From the NCBI GenBank assembly GCA_937121175.1, contig CAKZKD010000039.1, positions 124,001 through 188,000 on the forward strand: a DNA stretch of 64,000 nucleotides, in the 5' to 3' direction. The stretch comes from an uncultured Flavobacteriales bacterium. Lineage in GTDB: Bacteria; Bacteroidota; Bacteroidia; Flavobacteriales_G; Salibacteraceae. The position numbers and the translations under genes are program-made. Shown here in pieces: positions 47,157 to 56,383 of the stretch; position 1 is the first letter of the stretch; every line of letters begins with the position of its first letter. Below the pieces are notes generated by a model. That model made no database searches, was not told the origin of the DNA, and saw only the letters and a list, made by a program, of their open reading frames with translations.

Positions 47157-47864
47157 TTATCCTTCTACTATTGTTCCTATTTCTTCTCCAACGACAACTT
47201 TTCTCAAATTGCCTGGCTTGTTCATATCAAACACAATAATGGGCAGTTTGTTTTCGTGACACAAGGTAAAAGCTGTCATATCCATAACGTTTAATTCTTT
47301 GTCCATTACTTCTTTAAATGTAATTGAATCAAACTTCTCTGCTGTTTCATCTTTTTCAGGATCAGCGGTATAGACACCATCAACACGAGTGCCTTTCAGA
47401 ATGACTTCTGAATTTATTTCAACTGCTCTAAGCGCTGCAGCAGTATCGGTAGTGAAGTATGGATTTCCCGTTCCAGCCCCAAATATGACAACTCTACCTT
47501 TTTCTAAATGGCGAACTGCTCTTCTTTTAATGAATGGCTCAGCTATCTGTTCCATTTTTATTGCAGAAAGCAAACGAGTTTTAACACCAGCACCTTCCAA
47601 TGCACTTTGCAATGCCATTGAATTAATAACCGTAGCAAGCATTCCCATATAGTCACCTTGCACTCTATCAATAGCGCTATTATCCTCTTGAACACCTCTA
47701 AAAATGTTGCCACCGCCGATTACAATAGCGACTTCAACTCCAGCCTGTTGTATTTCTTTTATTTCCTGAGCATAAGTGTAAAGTCGGCTATGGTCAATGC
47801 CAAAGTCTTTAGCACCCATTAATGCTTCTCCACTCAGTTTCAGTAAAATTCTTTTGTACTTCAT
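47157..47864 (-). CDS. pyrH: Uridylate kinase
   Basis: Phosphorylates UMP to UDP in pyrimidine synthesis. The 235 residues are usual. It has the amino-acid-kinase fold, with [17 protein letters not shown] at residues 7-23, [10 protein letters not shown] near 50 and [19 protein letters not shown] near 150. Follows tsf in the operon, with a hairpin terminator between them, so it may be transcribed in part from its own promoter. Confidence 0.98.
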   Translation of the reverse strand: MKYKRILLKLSGEALMGAKDFGIDHSRLYTYAQEIKEIQQAGVEVAIVIGGGNIFRGVQEDNSAIDRVQGDYMGMLATVINSMALQSALEGAGVKTRLLSAIKMEQIAEPFIKRRAVRHLEKGRVVIFGAGTGNPYFTTDTAAALRAVEINSEVILKGTRVDGVYTADPEKDETAEKFDSITFKEVMDKELNVMDMTAFTLCHENKLPIIVFDMNKPGNLRKVVVGEEIGTIVEG

Positions 47865-47892
47865 TTGCTCAATTTGATTGCGAAAATTAGGA

Positions 47893-47925
47893 CAAAAAAA
47901 AAGAGAATTTTTAAAATTCTCTTTT
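47893..47925 (-). terminator. Terminator or attenuator after tsf
   Basis: On the minus strand an AAGAGAAT / ATTCTCTT stem (loop TTTAAAA) is followed by a long T-run ending near 47893. It separates tsf from pyrH within an otherwise continuous operon and would reduce read-through into pyrH-frr. Confidence 0.7.
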
Positions 47926-47938
47926 CTTATTTTTTGTT

Positions 47939-48757
47939 TTATGAAAGGGTTATCAACTTAAACCCTTTTACCTCAAGGTCACTGTCAACCTCTTTAAGAT
48001 ATTGTTTAACTGACTTCTTAGAAGTCTTAATGAACTCTTGGTTCATCAAGGTTCTTTCTTTTAAGAACTTGCCCAATTTTCCTTGAGCAATTTTTCCAGC
48101 CATCTCAGCTGGTTTTCCTTCAGCAATTGCTTGCTCAGTTCCTATTTCGATTTCTTTTGCCTTAACTTCTTCAGAAACTTCAGATTCGTCTAATGCAATA
48201 GGGCTCATCGCTGCTACTTGCATTGCAATGTCTCTTCCTACTTCCGCATTGTCTTTAGATAAAGCAACAATTGCAGCCGTTCTGTTTCCTGGGTGATTGT
48301 ATGCAACCACTTTTTCAGCAGAAAGAATACCGTAGTCAGAAACTTCAAGTTTCTCACCAATTTTTCCCATTTGCTCTTCAATAACGTCTGCTACTTTTCT
48401 TCCGTCCCAATCTTTAGTGTAGAAATCATCTTTAGATGAAGCACCTGTAGATAAAGCCAAATCAACTAATCCTTGAACAAAATCAACAAACTGTTGGTTC
48501 TTCGCAACGAAATCAGTTTCACAGTTTAAAACTAGATTAACTCCAGTTTTACCATCTTCGGAAGTTTTAGCAATTACAAAACCTTCAGAAGCTTCATTGT
48601 CACCTCTTTTAGCGGCAATCTTTTGACCTTTCTTTCTTAATAGTTCAATTGCTTTTTCGAAATCTCCGTCAGTTTCAACTAACGCTTTCTTGCAATCCAT
48701 CAAACCTAACCCGGTTTGTTTTCTTAATTTATTTACGTCTGCTGCTGTAATAGCCAT
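47939..48757 (-). CDS. tsf: Elongation factor Ts
   Basis: Guanine-nucleotide exchange factor for EF-Tu. 272 residues. The N-terminal UBA-like domain ([17 protein letters not shown]) is followed by the [10 protein letters not shown] segment that contacts EF-Tu, then the dimerisation core. It starts 24 bases after rpsB and is cotranscribed with it, the standard rpsB-tsf arrangement. Confidence 0.98.
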   Translation of the reverse strand: MAITAADVNKLRKQTGLGLMDCKKALVETDGDFEKAIELLRKKGQKIAAKRGDNEASEGFVIAKTSEDGKTGVNLVLNCETDFVAKNQQFVDFVQGLVDLALSTGASSKDDFYTKDWDGRKVADVIEEQMGKIGEKLEVSDYGILSAEKVVAYNHPGNRTAAIVALSKDNAEVGRDIAMQVAAMSPIALDESEVSEEVKAKEIEIGTEQAIAEGKPAEMAGKIAQGKLGKFLKERTLMNQEFIKTSKKSVKQYLKEVDSDLEVKGFKLITLS

Positions 48758-48781
48758 CTTAGTAATTCTTTTAAGTATTGT

Positions 48782-49549
48782 TTATGCTTTTGCTTCTTCT
48801 TTTTCTTCAGTAGCTGCTTCGGCTTTCGCTTTTGTTTCAGCTCTTCTGTCTTCCTTAGTTGCTTTTCTTTCAGAAAGACCTTCATTGATAGCTCCAGTAA
48901 CTATTTCCATGATCTTAGCAATAGATTTTGCTGCATCATCATTAGCAGGAATAGGGAAATCAATCAATTTTGGATCTGAATTTGTATCAACGATAGCAAA
49001 CGTTGGAATATTCAAACGCTTTGCCTCTTTTACCGCAATGTGCTCTTTTTTCACATCTACAATAAATAAAGCAGCCGGAAGACGATTCAATTCAGAGATA
49101 GAACCTAAATTCTTCTCTAATTTTTCTTTCTGACGCTTAAGTAATAGTCTTTCTTTTTTGTTAACACCTGTGGCCTCCGGGTCATTAAGAACTTTCTCAA
49201 TTTGAGTCATCTTACGGATAGCCTTTCGAATAGTAACGAAATTCGTTAACATTCCACCAGTCCATCTTTCAGTTACGAAAGGCATATCTACAGAACCTGC
49301 AGCTTCAGAAATAGCTTCACGAGCTTGTTTCTTAGTAGCAACGAACATTACTTTTTTGCCAGAAGCAGCAATTTGCTTAAGTCCGTTACAAGCTTCATCA
49401 AGCTTAGCAACTGTTTTATGTAAATCGATAACGTGGATACCGTTACGCTCCATAAAAATGTAAGGAGCCATGTTTGGATTCCACTTTCTTTTAAGGTGAC
49501 CAAAGTGTACACCTGCCTCCAAGAGGTCTTGATAATTAGTTCTCGCCAT
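48782..49549 (-). CDS. rpsB: 30S ribosomal protein S2
   Basis: 255 residues with the S2 signatures (LLEAGVHFGHLKRKWNPNM, FVTERWTGGMLTNFVTIRK, IPTFAIVDTNSDP). The C-terminal 35 residues are a charged Lys/Ala/Glu tail (KAEAATEEKEEAKA) beyond the globular core. Coupled to tsf. The 132 bases before it hold two small inverted repeats that might be a leader. Confidence 0.98.
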   Translation of the reverse strand: MARTNYQDLLEAGVHFGHLKRKWNPNMAPYIFMERNGIHVIDLHKTVAKLDEACNGLKQIAASGKKVMFVATKKQAREAISEAAGSVDMPFVTERWTGGMLTNFVTIRKAIRKMTQIEKVLNDPEATGVNKKERLLLKRQKEKLEKNLGSISELNRLPAALFIVDVKKEHIAVKEAKRLNIPTFAIVDTNSDPKLIDFPIPANDDAAKSIAKIMEIVTGAINEGLSERKATKEDRRAETKAKAEAATEEKEEAKA

Positions 49550-49568
49550 TTTAAATAATTTACGAATT

Positions 49569-49651
49569 CCTAGAATCTGCTAGGCCAGGTTATCGCTCAC
49601 ATTCCGCCGACTCCACTAATAAGAGCATCCCGATATCCCGATAACAATCGG
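49569..49651 (-). promoter_or_regulatory. Possible structured leader of rpsB-tsf
   Basis: The gap between rpsI and rpsB (49550-49681) contains two perfect inverted repeats: CCTAG / CTAGG (49569-49584) and CCGAT / ATCGG (49638-49651). Ribosomal protein genes are often regulated by leader structures, but no known leader family is recognised and the stems are short. Confidence 0.3.
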
Positions 49652-49681
49652 AACGAGATTGGATACTGAGCTAAAAAATTT

Positions 49682-50068
49682 TTAACGCTTGCTAAACTGA
49701 AATTTCTTACGAGCTTTCTTCTGTCCTGGCTTCTTACGTTCAACCATTCTAGGGTCACGAGTCATAAGGCCTTCAGCACGTAATACTGGCTTATGTTCTT
49801 CGTTCAATTCAACCAAAGCTCTAGAGATAGCCAATGCAACTGCATCTGCTTGTCCAGAAATTCCACCACCGTGTGCGTTTACTTTAACATCGAATTTACC
49901 AACATTTTCTGTAGCAACAAATGGTCTGTTTACTACTTGAACAAGCATATCTGATGAAAAATAATCTTTAACATCACGTTTGTTTACAGTAATGTTTCCT
50001 TTTCCTTCAGACAAATAAACTCGCGCTACCGCTGTTTTTCTTCTGCCTAATGTATTAATAACAGCCAT
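49682..50068 (-). CDS. rpsI: 30S ribosomal protein S9
   Basis: 128 residues, ending in the conserved [12 protein letters not shown] tail that reaches the P-site tRNA. It contains the core motifs [19 protein letters not shown] and [20 protein letters not shown]. It follows rplM by 5 bases, the conserved L13-S9 pair. Confidence 0.98.
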   Translation of the reverse strand: MAVINTLGRRKTAVARVYLSEGKGNITVNKRDVKDYFSSDMLVQVVNRPFVATENVGKFDVKVNAHGGGISGQADAVALAISRALVELNEEHKPVLRAEGLMTRDPRMVERKKPGQKKARKKFQFSKR

Positions 50069-50073
50069 ACAAC

Positions 50074-50529
50074 TTACTTAATAGTATTGATATCAAATTG
50101 TGCTGGTTTTTGAGCTTCTTGTTCGTGCTCAGTACCTGCATATACTTTCAAATTTCTAAATAAAGCGCTTCCTAATTTGTTCTTAGGCAACATTCCTTTT
50201 ATTGATTTTTCAAGAACACGGTGCGGGTGTTTCTCCAACATCACTTTTACCGACATACTTCTTTGACCGCCAGGGTAACCTGTGTGTCTTAAGTATTCTT
50301 TAGTGTCCATTTTATTTCCACTCAATACAATTTTCTCTGCGTTGATAACAATTACGTTATCACCACAGTCTGCATGTGGAGAATATGATGGCTTATGTTT
50401 TCCTCTTAAAAGTTGTGCAACTTTCGAAGAAAATCTACCTAATGTTTGTCCTTCTGCGTCAACAACCAACCAATTCTTATCAGCTGTTTCTTTGTTAACG
50501 TACGTTGTTTTATAGCTTACTGTATCCAA
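50074..50529 (-). CDS. rplM: 50S ribosomal protein L13
   Basis: 151 residues with the L13 signatures ([59 protein letters not shown]). First gene of the operon rplM-rpsI-rpsB-tsf-pyrH-frr. A well-formed promoter and an overlapping hairpin lie just upstream. Confidence 0.98.
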   Translation of the reverse strand: MDTVSYKTTYVNKETADKNWLVVDAEGQTLGRFSSKVAQLLRGKHKPSYSPHADCGDNVIVINAEKIVLSGNKMDTKEYLRHTGYPGGQRSMSVKVMLEKHPHRVLEKSIKGMLPKNKLGSALFRNLKVYAGTEHEQEAQKPAQFDINTIK

Positions 50530-50562
50530 TTTGCTTCAGTTTAGCGTAATCAATAAATAATA

Positions 50563-50582
50563 CACCCCCAAAAACGGGGGTG
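50563..50582 (-). terminator. GC-rich hairpin overlapping the rplM promoter region
   Basis: Stem CACCCCC / GGGGGTG with a 6-base loop, followed on the minus strand by TATTATTTATT. The expected rplM transcription start (about 50578) falls inside the stem, so the full hairpin can form only in transcripts entering from the YceI-type gene upstream; it probably stops that read-through. Confidence 0.55.
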
Positions 50583-50615
50583 CAAATTTAGAATTTATTT
50601 TTTATGAATACCAAA
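50583..50615 (-). promoter_or_regulatory. Promoter of the rplM operon
   Basis: Minus-strand TTTG (50615-50612), then 21 bases, then TAAATTTG (50590-50583). Both elements match the Bacteroidota -33 / -7 consensus at accepted spacing, the best promoter in this window. Confidence 0.65.
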
Positions 50616-50694
50616 CTTTATTTAGGTTAAAATCAACCTTTTACGTTTGGGCGTTTTTAAAGCGGAATTTCCCCACTTTAATTCAGTGATTCAG

Positions 50695-51348
50695 CTAGTT
50701 ACAATCCCTACTTAATACGGCAGAAACTGCGATATCAACAGTGGGCCACAGTACCGACTCGCCATTTTCGCCTTTGTGTAACTCTTCGCAAACTTTATTT
50801 AACGCTGAAATTGCATCGTTACCGTTCCAGTTTCCAACGTCGATGGTGCCCGTTAAACTAACTTGGCTTCCTTCGATGTTATAATTGAGTTCTTGTTGGT
50901 AGGTACTATCATTCATGGAAAGGCTAACCATAGCTGTACCGGAATCATTATTTCCTTTCATGCTCATAACAGTTCCAGAAATTACATCGGTGTTTGCTAA
51001 AGTCCCGAAGAACGACTCCCTAATTTTTTTATCCCTGTCCGGATTGTTGGTATTCACAGAGTTAATTGGAATTTCGAAAGAAAGTCCACCTAGAATTTTC
51101 TCCGGTGAATCTACCGTTCCCGATGTTTTAACGGTTACTGAATCAAATTGACCACCAACGCCGGCTTTTTCTGTGAACTTAAATGCGGTCCAGGCTGCTT
51201 TGACATTCGTAGGGTCGTATGTGTAGGTACATGTTTCTTCAGCAAATTTTAGTTCCTTTTTTTCTTCGGTTTCTTTTGGTTTTTGTTCAGAGTCGCAACT
51301 CATAAGTCCCAAAACAGAAAATGCAATTACTAGTGTGTTTAATTTCAT
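50695..51348 (-). CDS. YceI-like lipoprotein
   Basis: 217 residues from the ATG at 51348, with a lipobox ending at Cys18 (LMSC); the frame runs on upstream but the added residues would spoil the signal sequence. The mature part is a YceI-type lipid-binding barrel (AWTAFKFTEKAGVGGQFDSV, the hallmark start, then SFEIPINSVNTNNPDRDKKI and FFGTL). Relatives bind isoprenoid-like lipids in the periplasm; the ligand here is unknown. Probably transcribed from its own promoter. Confidence 0.85.
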   Translation of the reverse strand: MKLNTLVIAFSVLGLMSCDSEQKPKETEEKKELKFAEETCTYTYDPTNVKAAWTAFKFTEKAGVGGQFDSVTVKTSGTVDSPEKILGGLSFEIPINSVNTNNPDRDKKIRESFFGTLANTDVISGTVMSMKGNNDSGTAMVSLSMNDSTYQQELNYNIEGSQVSLTGTIDVGNWNGNDAISALNKVCEELHKGENGESVLWPTVDIAVSAVLSRDCN

Positions 51349-51374
51349 GTGATTCAAATTTGAATTTAGGGAGG

Positions 51375-51382
51375 CAAAAATA
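51375..51382 (-). promoter_or_regulatory. Predicted -7 element of the YceI-like gene
   Basis: Minus-strand TATTTTTG matches TAnnTTTG, 26 bases before the ATG at 51348 and downstream of the longer alternative start at 51393, which supports the shorter protein. Confidence 0.35.
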
Positions 51383-51485
51383 AACGACTGCACAACAATG
51401 CGTTAAAGAGTTCAAAGTAATTTAATGTCCTTTTGCACAGTTGTTGTTTATTTAGAACTTTGAATTCTTTTAAATTCTAACCCGT

Positions 51486-51896
51486 ATGCGAAAAATGAAG
51501 TTTTTGATTGTATGTGCACTACTTGTAAGTATTCAGATGCTTTCAGCGCAAGAAACAAAACATACTTTAATCATATCGTTTTCTAATCTTGAGGAAGATG
51601 AAGGTTTTGTAATGCTGAAAGTTGAGGATGAATATCAAAAGGTGGTTGCTAAATTTAAAATACCAGTTGAAAACCAACATGCAAGCGCCTCGGTAAAATT
51701 AACTGATGGCAAATACGGTGTTAGTGCGTATCACGATGTAAATGGGAATGAGGAATTAGATTTCAACTTTATTGGCGTTCCAACTGAACCGTATGGCTTT
51801 GGTAATGACGCTAGAGGTACATTTGGAAAACCCGATTATTCTAAAACCCTTATCGAGGTCAGAGGCGACACAAAAACTTCATTCAAATTGCTATGA
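51486..51896 (+). CDS. DUF2141 secreted protein
   Basis: 136 residues with a signal peptide (ending LSAQE, about residue 22) and the DUF2141 domain (VMLKVEDEYQK, GKYGVSAYHDVNGNEELDFN, then GIPTEPYGF-like GVPTEPYGFGNDARG). The DxNxNxxLD loop may bind calcium. Function is unknown in the family. It overlaps moeA by 4 bases (ATGA), so the two are translationally coupled even though no functional link is known. Confidence 0.88.
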   Translation: MRKMKFLIVCALLVSIQMLSAQETKHTLIISFSNLEEDEGFVMLKVEDEYQKVVAKFKIPVENQHASASVKLTDGKYGVSAYHDVNGNEELDFNFIGVPTEPYGFGNDARGTFGKPDYSKTLIEVRGDTKTSFKLL

Positions 51897-53083
51897 ATCT
51901 CATTTCTATAACTGACGCGTTACAAGCTGTTGTGAGCAACATTATCCAAGGTGCTGTGGAGAAAGTGTCGCTCAAAAATGCTTCAAATGGTTACTTGGCT
52001 CATGACGTTATTGCACCAATTAACTTACCCAGTTTTAATAATTCTGCAATGGACGGCTGGGTGTTTAGATTCGAAGATTACGAAAATGAACAGCGGACTT
52101 TTATTCAAACAAAAGAAGTAAAAGCAGGAGACGAAATCCCAGAAAATATTGACGAGGGTTGCTGTTACCGCATTTTTACAGGAGCGCCTGTACCTGAAAA
52201 TGGCACGTTGGTTATTATGCAAGAAAATATTCAAACTGTCGGAAGCAGTGTTTCAGTTAAAGAGGAAGGTGCTTCGTTTTTTAAAAACATTCGAAAAACT
52301 GGTGAGCAAATAATGTCTGGAGAAGTGGCCCTTAAAAAAGGAACACAGCTTTCGCCTGCGGCAATTGGTTATATGGCGTCTCTAGGGGTTTCAAGGTTAA
52401 GCGTAACTGAGCAACCTAAAGTTACTATTCTTACTACTGGAAACGAATTAGTAGAACCCGGTAATGCGCTTGAGTCTGGTCAGATATACGAGTCTAACTC
52501 TGCTGCTTTAGTTGCTGGGTTTAAGGAAATGGGAATAACCTCGGCAGCTGTGAACAAAATACCAGACGAATACAGTGCGGTTTTTAATCAAATAAATAAC
52601 CAGATTAAAGAGAATGACTTTTTGGTTTTGACAGGTGGAATATCGGTTGGCGATTATGATTTTGTTAGTAAGGTTTTGAATGAACTTGGAGTGAAAACCA
52701 TCTTTTATAAGGTAAATCAGAAACCAGGGAAACCTTTCTTCTTCGGCAAAATTGGAAATTGTTCAGTTTTTGCTCTACCAGGAAACCCTGCTGCTGCAAT
52801 GTCTTGCTTCTACTATTACATTAGGCCTTCTATTCGCAAATTCATGGGTGCACTAAACCCATTCAACGATTGTGTTGAGCTTCCTTTAAAGGAAAATTTT
52901 ACTGTAAAGGGTTCTCGTGATTTGTTACTAAAATCTCGTATCCATCAAAAGGAAGTTGAAATTCTGGATGGGCAAAGCAGTAATATGATGCACACGTTTG
53001 CTTTAGCAAATTCCTTAACTCAAATTGAAGCTAATCAAGTAGCATTGAAAAAAGGAGATTTGGTGAAGGTCTTTCCTTTTTAG
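51893..53083 (+). CDS. moeA: Molybdopterin molybdenumtransferase
   Basis: Inserts molybdate into adenylated molybdopterin. The 396 residues are typical. Motifs: LPSFNNSAMDGWVFR (about 45-60), IFTGAPVPENGTLVIMQE, TILTTGNELVEPG, LTGGISVGDYDFV (about 250) and ALPGNPAAAMSCFYYY (about 297). No other cofactor genes (moaA-E, mogA, moeB) are in the window, and no molybdoenzyme is nearby, so the gene stands apart from the pathway. It converges with the ABC permease gene. Confidence 0.95.
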   Translation: MNLISITDALQAVVSNIIQGAVEKVSLKNASNGYLAHDVIAPINLPSFNNSAMDGWVFRFEDYENEQRTFIQTKEVKAGDEIPENIDEGCCYRIFTGAPVPENGTLVIMQENIQTVGSSVSVKEEGASFFKNIRKTGEQIMSGEVALKKGTQLSPAAIGYMASLGVSRLSVTEQPKVTILTTGNELVEPGNALESGQIYESNSAALVAGFKEMGITSAAVNKIPDEYSAVFNQINNQIKENDFLVLTGGISVGDYDFVSKVLNELGVKTIFYKVNQKPGKPFFFGKIGNCSVFALPGNPAAAMSCFYYYIRPSIRKFMGALNPFNDCVELPLKENFTVKGSRDLLLKSRIHQKEVEILDGQSSNMMHTFALANSLTQIEANQVALKKGDLVKVFPF

Positions 53084-53086
53084 GAA

Positions 53087-54355
53087 TTAACTCGAACGAA
53101 TAGCTTCGACAGGGTCTAATTCGCTGGCAGATTTTGCTGGCCAGATACCAGATATTAATCCGATTGAAGCAGAGATTCCCAACCCAAGAAATACGTTTTT
53201 CCAAGAAAGAAACACTTCGAAATCTAGCCCTTTTTGAATTCCAATAACAATTACCCAAAGAAAACCTAAGCCAATTAGGCCACCAATTATGCAAAGAATT
53301 ATAGCCTCAGAAAGAAACTGAAAAAGGATAAAGGTGTTTTTAGCTCCTAATGATTTTTGAATGCCAATGAGTCGCGTTCGCTCCTTTACTGATACAAACA
53401 TAATATTGGCAATTCCGAAGCCACCAACCAATATGGAAAACATACCAATGATAATTCCAGCCCAATTAATGACACTAAACAACTGCGCAAATGTGTTGAT
53501 GAGCATAGAGATTTGATTGAGCGCAAAGTTTTCTTCTGCTTTTGGTTTTAACCGTCGTACACTGCGCATTATTCCGGTCAGCTCATCAATTAACTCTCGA
53601 TTAGTAACATCAGGCTTTGCTTTTACCATCAAAAATGGGTTGTGTTGCTGGCTTCGAATATCCATAAAATTAGAGGCGAAGTTGGTTGGTATGAATATCT
53701 GCAAATCAACACTCTCTCCTAAAAAACTGTCACCCTCTCGCTGAAAAACACCAATCACCAAAACTTTTCTTCCCTCAATTTTTATCTGCCTTCCTACTAT
53801 TGAGGGATTTCCAAAAAGAACTCCAGCCACATCATATCCAACCAGGCAAACTGCTTTTCCGGTTGCCGCTTCGTTGGCTGAAAAGTAACGACCTGCGTGT
53901 AACTCAAAGTCCTTCACACGATTGTACTCGTAAGAAACTGCACTCAACGAGATTGACTCTAATGAATTTTGTTTGTACGTAGCATTAATTGAAGTACTGG
54001 CTAAAAAACAAACCGCAGCGGCCTTCTTCGATTTTTTTTCAATGAATTCTTTCTCTCGAACACTTGGCACTGGTCTATTCATGTATTTCCACCAAGGATA
54101 ATCTGAACCAAAAGTCCATGGCCATTTTTGCACGAAAACTACATTATCGCCCAAGGATTCAATGCTACCCCGAATGTTTCCCTCTAAGGAATCGACCATA
54201 GTAAAAACGGAAATGATGGCAAAAATGCCAACTGTGACACCTAATACAGATAAGGCAGTTCGTAATTTGTTTACCCGTAAAGCATGCAATGCAAATCGCA
54301 ACGATTCGAAAAGAAGTGTGATGGATAATTGAATACCTGTTTTATTCTCTGCCAC
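53087..54355 (-). CDS. MacB-type ABC transporter permease
   Basis: 422 residues. An N-terminal membrane helix (about 28-55, LRTALSVLGVTVGIFAIISVF) is followed by a large periplasmic MacB_PCD domain (about 56-280) and a FtsX domain of three helices (about 290-420, with IGIQKSLGAKNTFILFQFLSE). Proteins of this type drive efflux or lipoprotein-related steps through periplasmic movement. The matching ATPase is not adjacent, so the partner must be elsewhere. Substrate unknown. No gene or clear signal is seen in the 208 bases upstream. Confidence 0.9.
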   Translation of the reverse strand: MAENKTGIQLSITLLFESLRFALHALRVNKLRTALSVLGVTVGIFAIISVFTMVDSLEGNIRGSIESLGDNVVFVQKWPWTFGSDYPWWKYMNRPVPSVREKEFIEKKSKKAAAVCFLASTSINATYKQNSLESISLSAVSYEYNRVKDFELHAGRYFSANEAATGKAVCLVGYDVAGVLFGNPSIVGRQIKIEGRKVLVIGVFQREGDSFLGESVDLQIFIPTNFASNFMDIRSQQHNPFLMVKAKPDVTNRELIDELTGIMRSVRRLKPKAEENFALNQISMLINTFAQLFSVINWAGIIIGMFSILVGGFGIANIMFVSVKERTRLIGIQKSLGAKNTFILFQFLSEAIILCIIGGLIGLGFLWVIVIGIQKGLDFEVFLSWKNVFLGLGISASIGLISGIWPAKSASELDPVEAIRSS

Positions 54356-54563
54356 GATTCAAAGGTATTATTACCTAACCAAATAAAACCGTGTAAGTGA
54401 AGAACGGGAATGCATTGGTCTGGGCGGGTAATTAAAATTGGGCGGCTTTGTTTTCGATACAAATTTTTCTCATTGCAATCGTAAAATTCACTCAAACTGA
54501 CAGCCGTTCACAACTATAAAACTGAATACAATTAAGTTGAATTAATCAATGACAATTTTGAAC

Positions 54564-56360
54564 TCAAGCAAATTTTCGAAGGGCTTTTAATTGCTTTAAA
54601 GTGAGCACTTCAAGCAAAGAGTCATCAGTCGCTTCTTTAATTCGCTTGAATGAACGAAATTTTTTGAGCAACTTTTCTTGAGTAATCTTTCCAATTCCTT
54701 CTATTTCTGTCAAACCAGATTTAATGGTTCCTTTTGACCGTTGGTTTCGATGATGAGTAATTCCAAAACGATGTGCCTCATTTCTTAAGTGCTGTATTGT
54801 CTTAAGGCTTTCTGACCGTTTATCTATGTATAATGGATACGGATCTCCTGGAAAAAAAATTTCTTCAAGGCGCTTTGCAATTCCGACAATGGTGATTTTT
54901 CCCATTAAATCCAATTCTCGCAAACTTTCCACGGCTGAACTCAACTGACCTTTTCCACCGTCAATTATAATTAATTGCGGCAAGGGTTGACTTTCGTCCA
55001 GCAATCGTTTGTACCTGCGGTAAACAACCTCTTTCATGCTGGCAAAATCATCAGGGCCAACTACGGTTTTAATATTGAAATGTCTGTAATCCTTTTTCGA
55101 CGGTTTAGCATCCTTAAACACAACGCAAGCCGCTACCGGAAATGCTCCTTGAATGTTTGAGTTGTCAAAACACTCGATATGGGTTGGAAGCACCTTCATT
55201 CTCAAGTCCTTTTGGATGGTTCCCAAAATTCGGTTTTTATGTCGGTCAGGGTCAACTTTTTCCTGCTGTTGCTGTCGGTCGCGCATAAAGTATTTCACAT
55301 TGCGAAGCGACATATCAATAAGTCGTTTTTTATCGCCTCGTTGCGGAGTATGCACGTGAATATCGGGCATTTCCATATCCATAGTAATAGACGTAAAAAT
55401 CTCTTTTGAAGTGCTATTAAACCGGTTTCGAATTTCAAAAATGACCGACGACAAAATATCTTCTTCGGTCTCCTCTAGTTTCTTTTTCACCTCCACCGTA
55501 TGTGCTTGAATTATAGCTCCATTCGCCATTTTCATATAGTTGATATAAGCAAACTTATCGTCGCTCAGTATGGAAAACACGTCAACATTGTTGATACTCG
55601 GATGCACAACTGTTGACCGCATTTGGTAGTCTTCGAGCAACTGAATTTGCTCCTTTGCTTCTTGCGCTTCCTCAAATTTTAGGTTTTCAGAGAAATCGTT
55701 CATTTGGCCCTTCAAATCCTTGATTACATCTTGAATACTCCCCTTCAAAATTTTTCGAATATGAGTAATTCCTTTTTCGTAATCCTCTTCAGATTGCAAC
55801 CCTTCGCAAGGGCCTTCGCAGTTTTTAATGTGATATTCTAAGCAAAGCCTGAACTTCTTGGCGTCAATATTTTCTTCCGATAGATTGAAATTGCAGGTGC
55901 GCAGTTTATAAAGTTTATTGGCAAATTCTAAAACCGTTCGCATGGTTTTGAAGGATGTGTAGGGGCCGTAATATTCAGAACCATCTTTTATCAGTTTTCT
56001 TGTATAAAAGACCCTTGGGAAGCGTTCGTTTTTAATACAAATCCAAGGGAAGGTTTTGTCATCGCGGAGCAAAACATTGTAGCGCGGCTTGTACTTTTTT
56101 ATGAGCGTGTTTTCAAGTATTAAAGCGTCATACTCAGAGTCGGCAATAATAAATTTTATATCCTCAATTTTGCCAACCAGAATTCTAGTCTTCGGGCTAT
56201 CTTCATGTTTATTTACGAAATAGCTTTTTACTCGGTTACGGAGAACTTTAGCTTTTCCCACGTATAAAATCTCGCCATCTTTATCGAAGTATTGATAGAT
56301 TCCAGGCGATTTCGGTAATGATTTTAAAATACCTTCTATATGTGAGGATGTTTCGCGCAC
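54564..56360 (-). CDS. uvrC: Excinuclease ABC subunit C
   Basis: Makes both incisions in nucleotide excision repair. 598 residues. GIY-YIG nuclease domain at residues about 14-95 (SPGIYQYFDKDGEILYVGKA), UVR segment near 205-240, the RNase-H-like second nuclease with LPTHIECFDNSNIQGAFPVA and IIDGGKGQLSSA, and helix-hairpin-helix motifs at the C-terminus (LTEIEGIGKITQEKLLKKF). I place the start at GTG 56360: the -7 motif TACCTTTG ends exactly 5 bases before it, while the TTG at 56363 would lie before the expected transcription start. No in-frame ATG is available near. Confidence 0.96.
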   Translation of the reverse strand: MRETSSHIEGILKSLPKSPGIYQYFDKDGEILYVGKAKVLRNRVKSYFVNKHEDSPKTRILVGKIEDIKFIIADSEYDALILENTLIKKYKPRYNVLLRDDKTFPWICIKNERFPRVFYTRKLIKDGSEYYGPYTSFKTMRTVLEFANKLYKLRTCNFNLSEENIDAKKFRLCLEYHIKNCEGPCEGLQSEEDYEKGITHIRKILKGSIQDVIKDLKGQMNDFSENLKFEEAQEAKEQIQLLEDYQMRSTVVHPSINNVDVFSILSDDKFAYINYMKMANGAIIQAHTVEVKKKLEETEEDILSSVIFEIRNRFNSTSKEIFTSITMDMEMPDIHVHTPQRGDKKRLIDMSLRNVKYFMRDRQQQQEKVDPDRHKNRILGTIQKDLRMKVLPTHIECFDNSNIQGAFPVAACVVFKDAKPSKKDYRHFNIKTVVGPDDFASMKEVVYRRYKRLLDESQPLPQLIIIDGGKGQLSSAVESLRELDLMGKITIVGIAKRLEEIFFPGDPYPLYIDKRSESLKTIQHLRNEAHRFGITHHRNQRSKGTIKSGLTEIEGIGKITQEKLLKKFRSFKRIKEATDDSLLEVLTLKQLKALRKFA

Positions 56361-56364
56361 CAAA

Positions 56365-56372
56365 CAAAGGTA
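56365..56372 (-). promoter_or_regulatory. Predicted -7 element of uvrC
   Basis: Minus-strand TACCTTTG is an exact TAnnTTTG in the 23-base gap before uvrC. Its final G is 5 bases from the GTG at 56360, predicting a leaderless mRNA. No -33 TTG at the usual distance. Confidence 0.45.
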
Positions 56373-56383
56373 CTAATGGTAGG

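Noticed and set aside
54356-54563. 208-base gap before the ABC permease gene as a small gene
   Set aside because: The only open frame there runs into the permease gene's 5' part in another frame and has no coding features.
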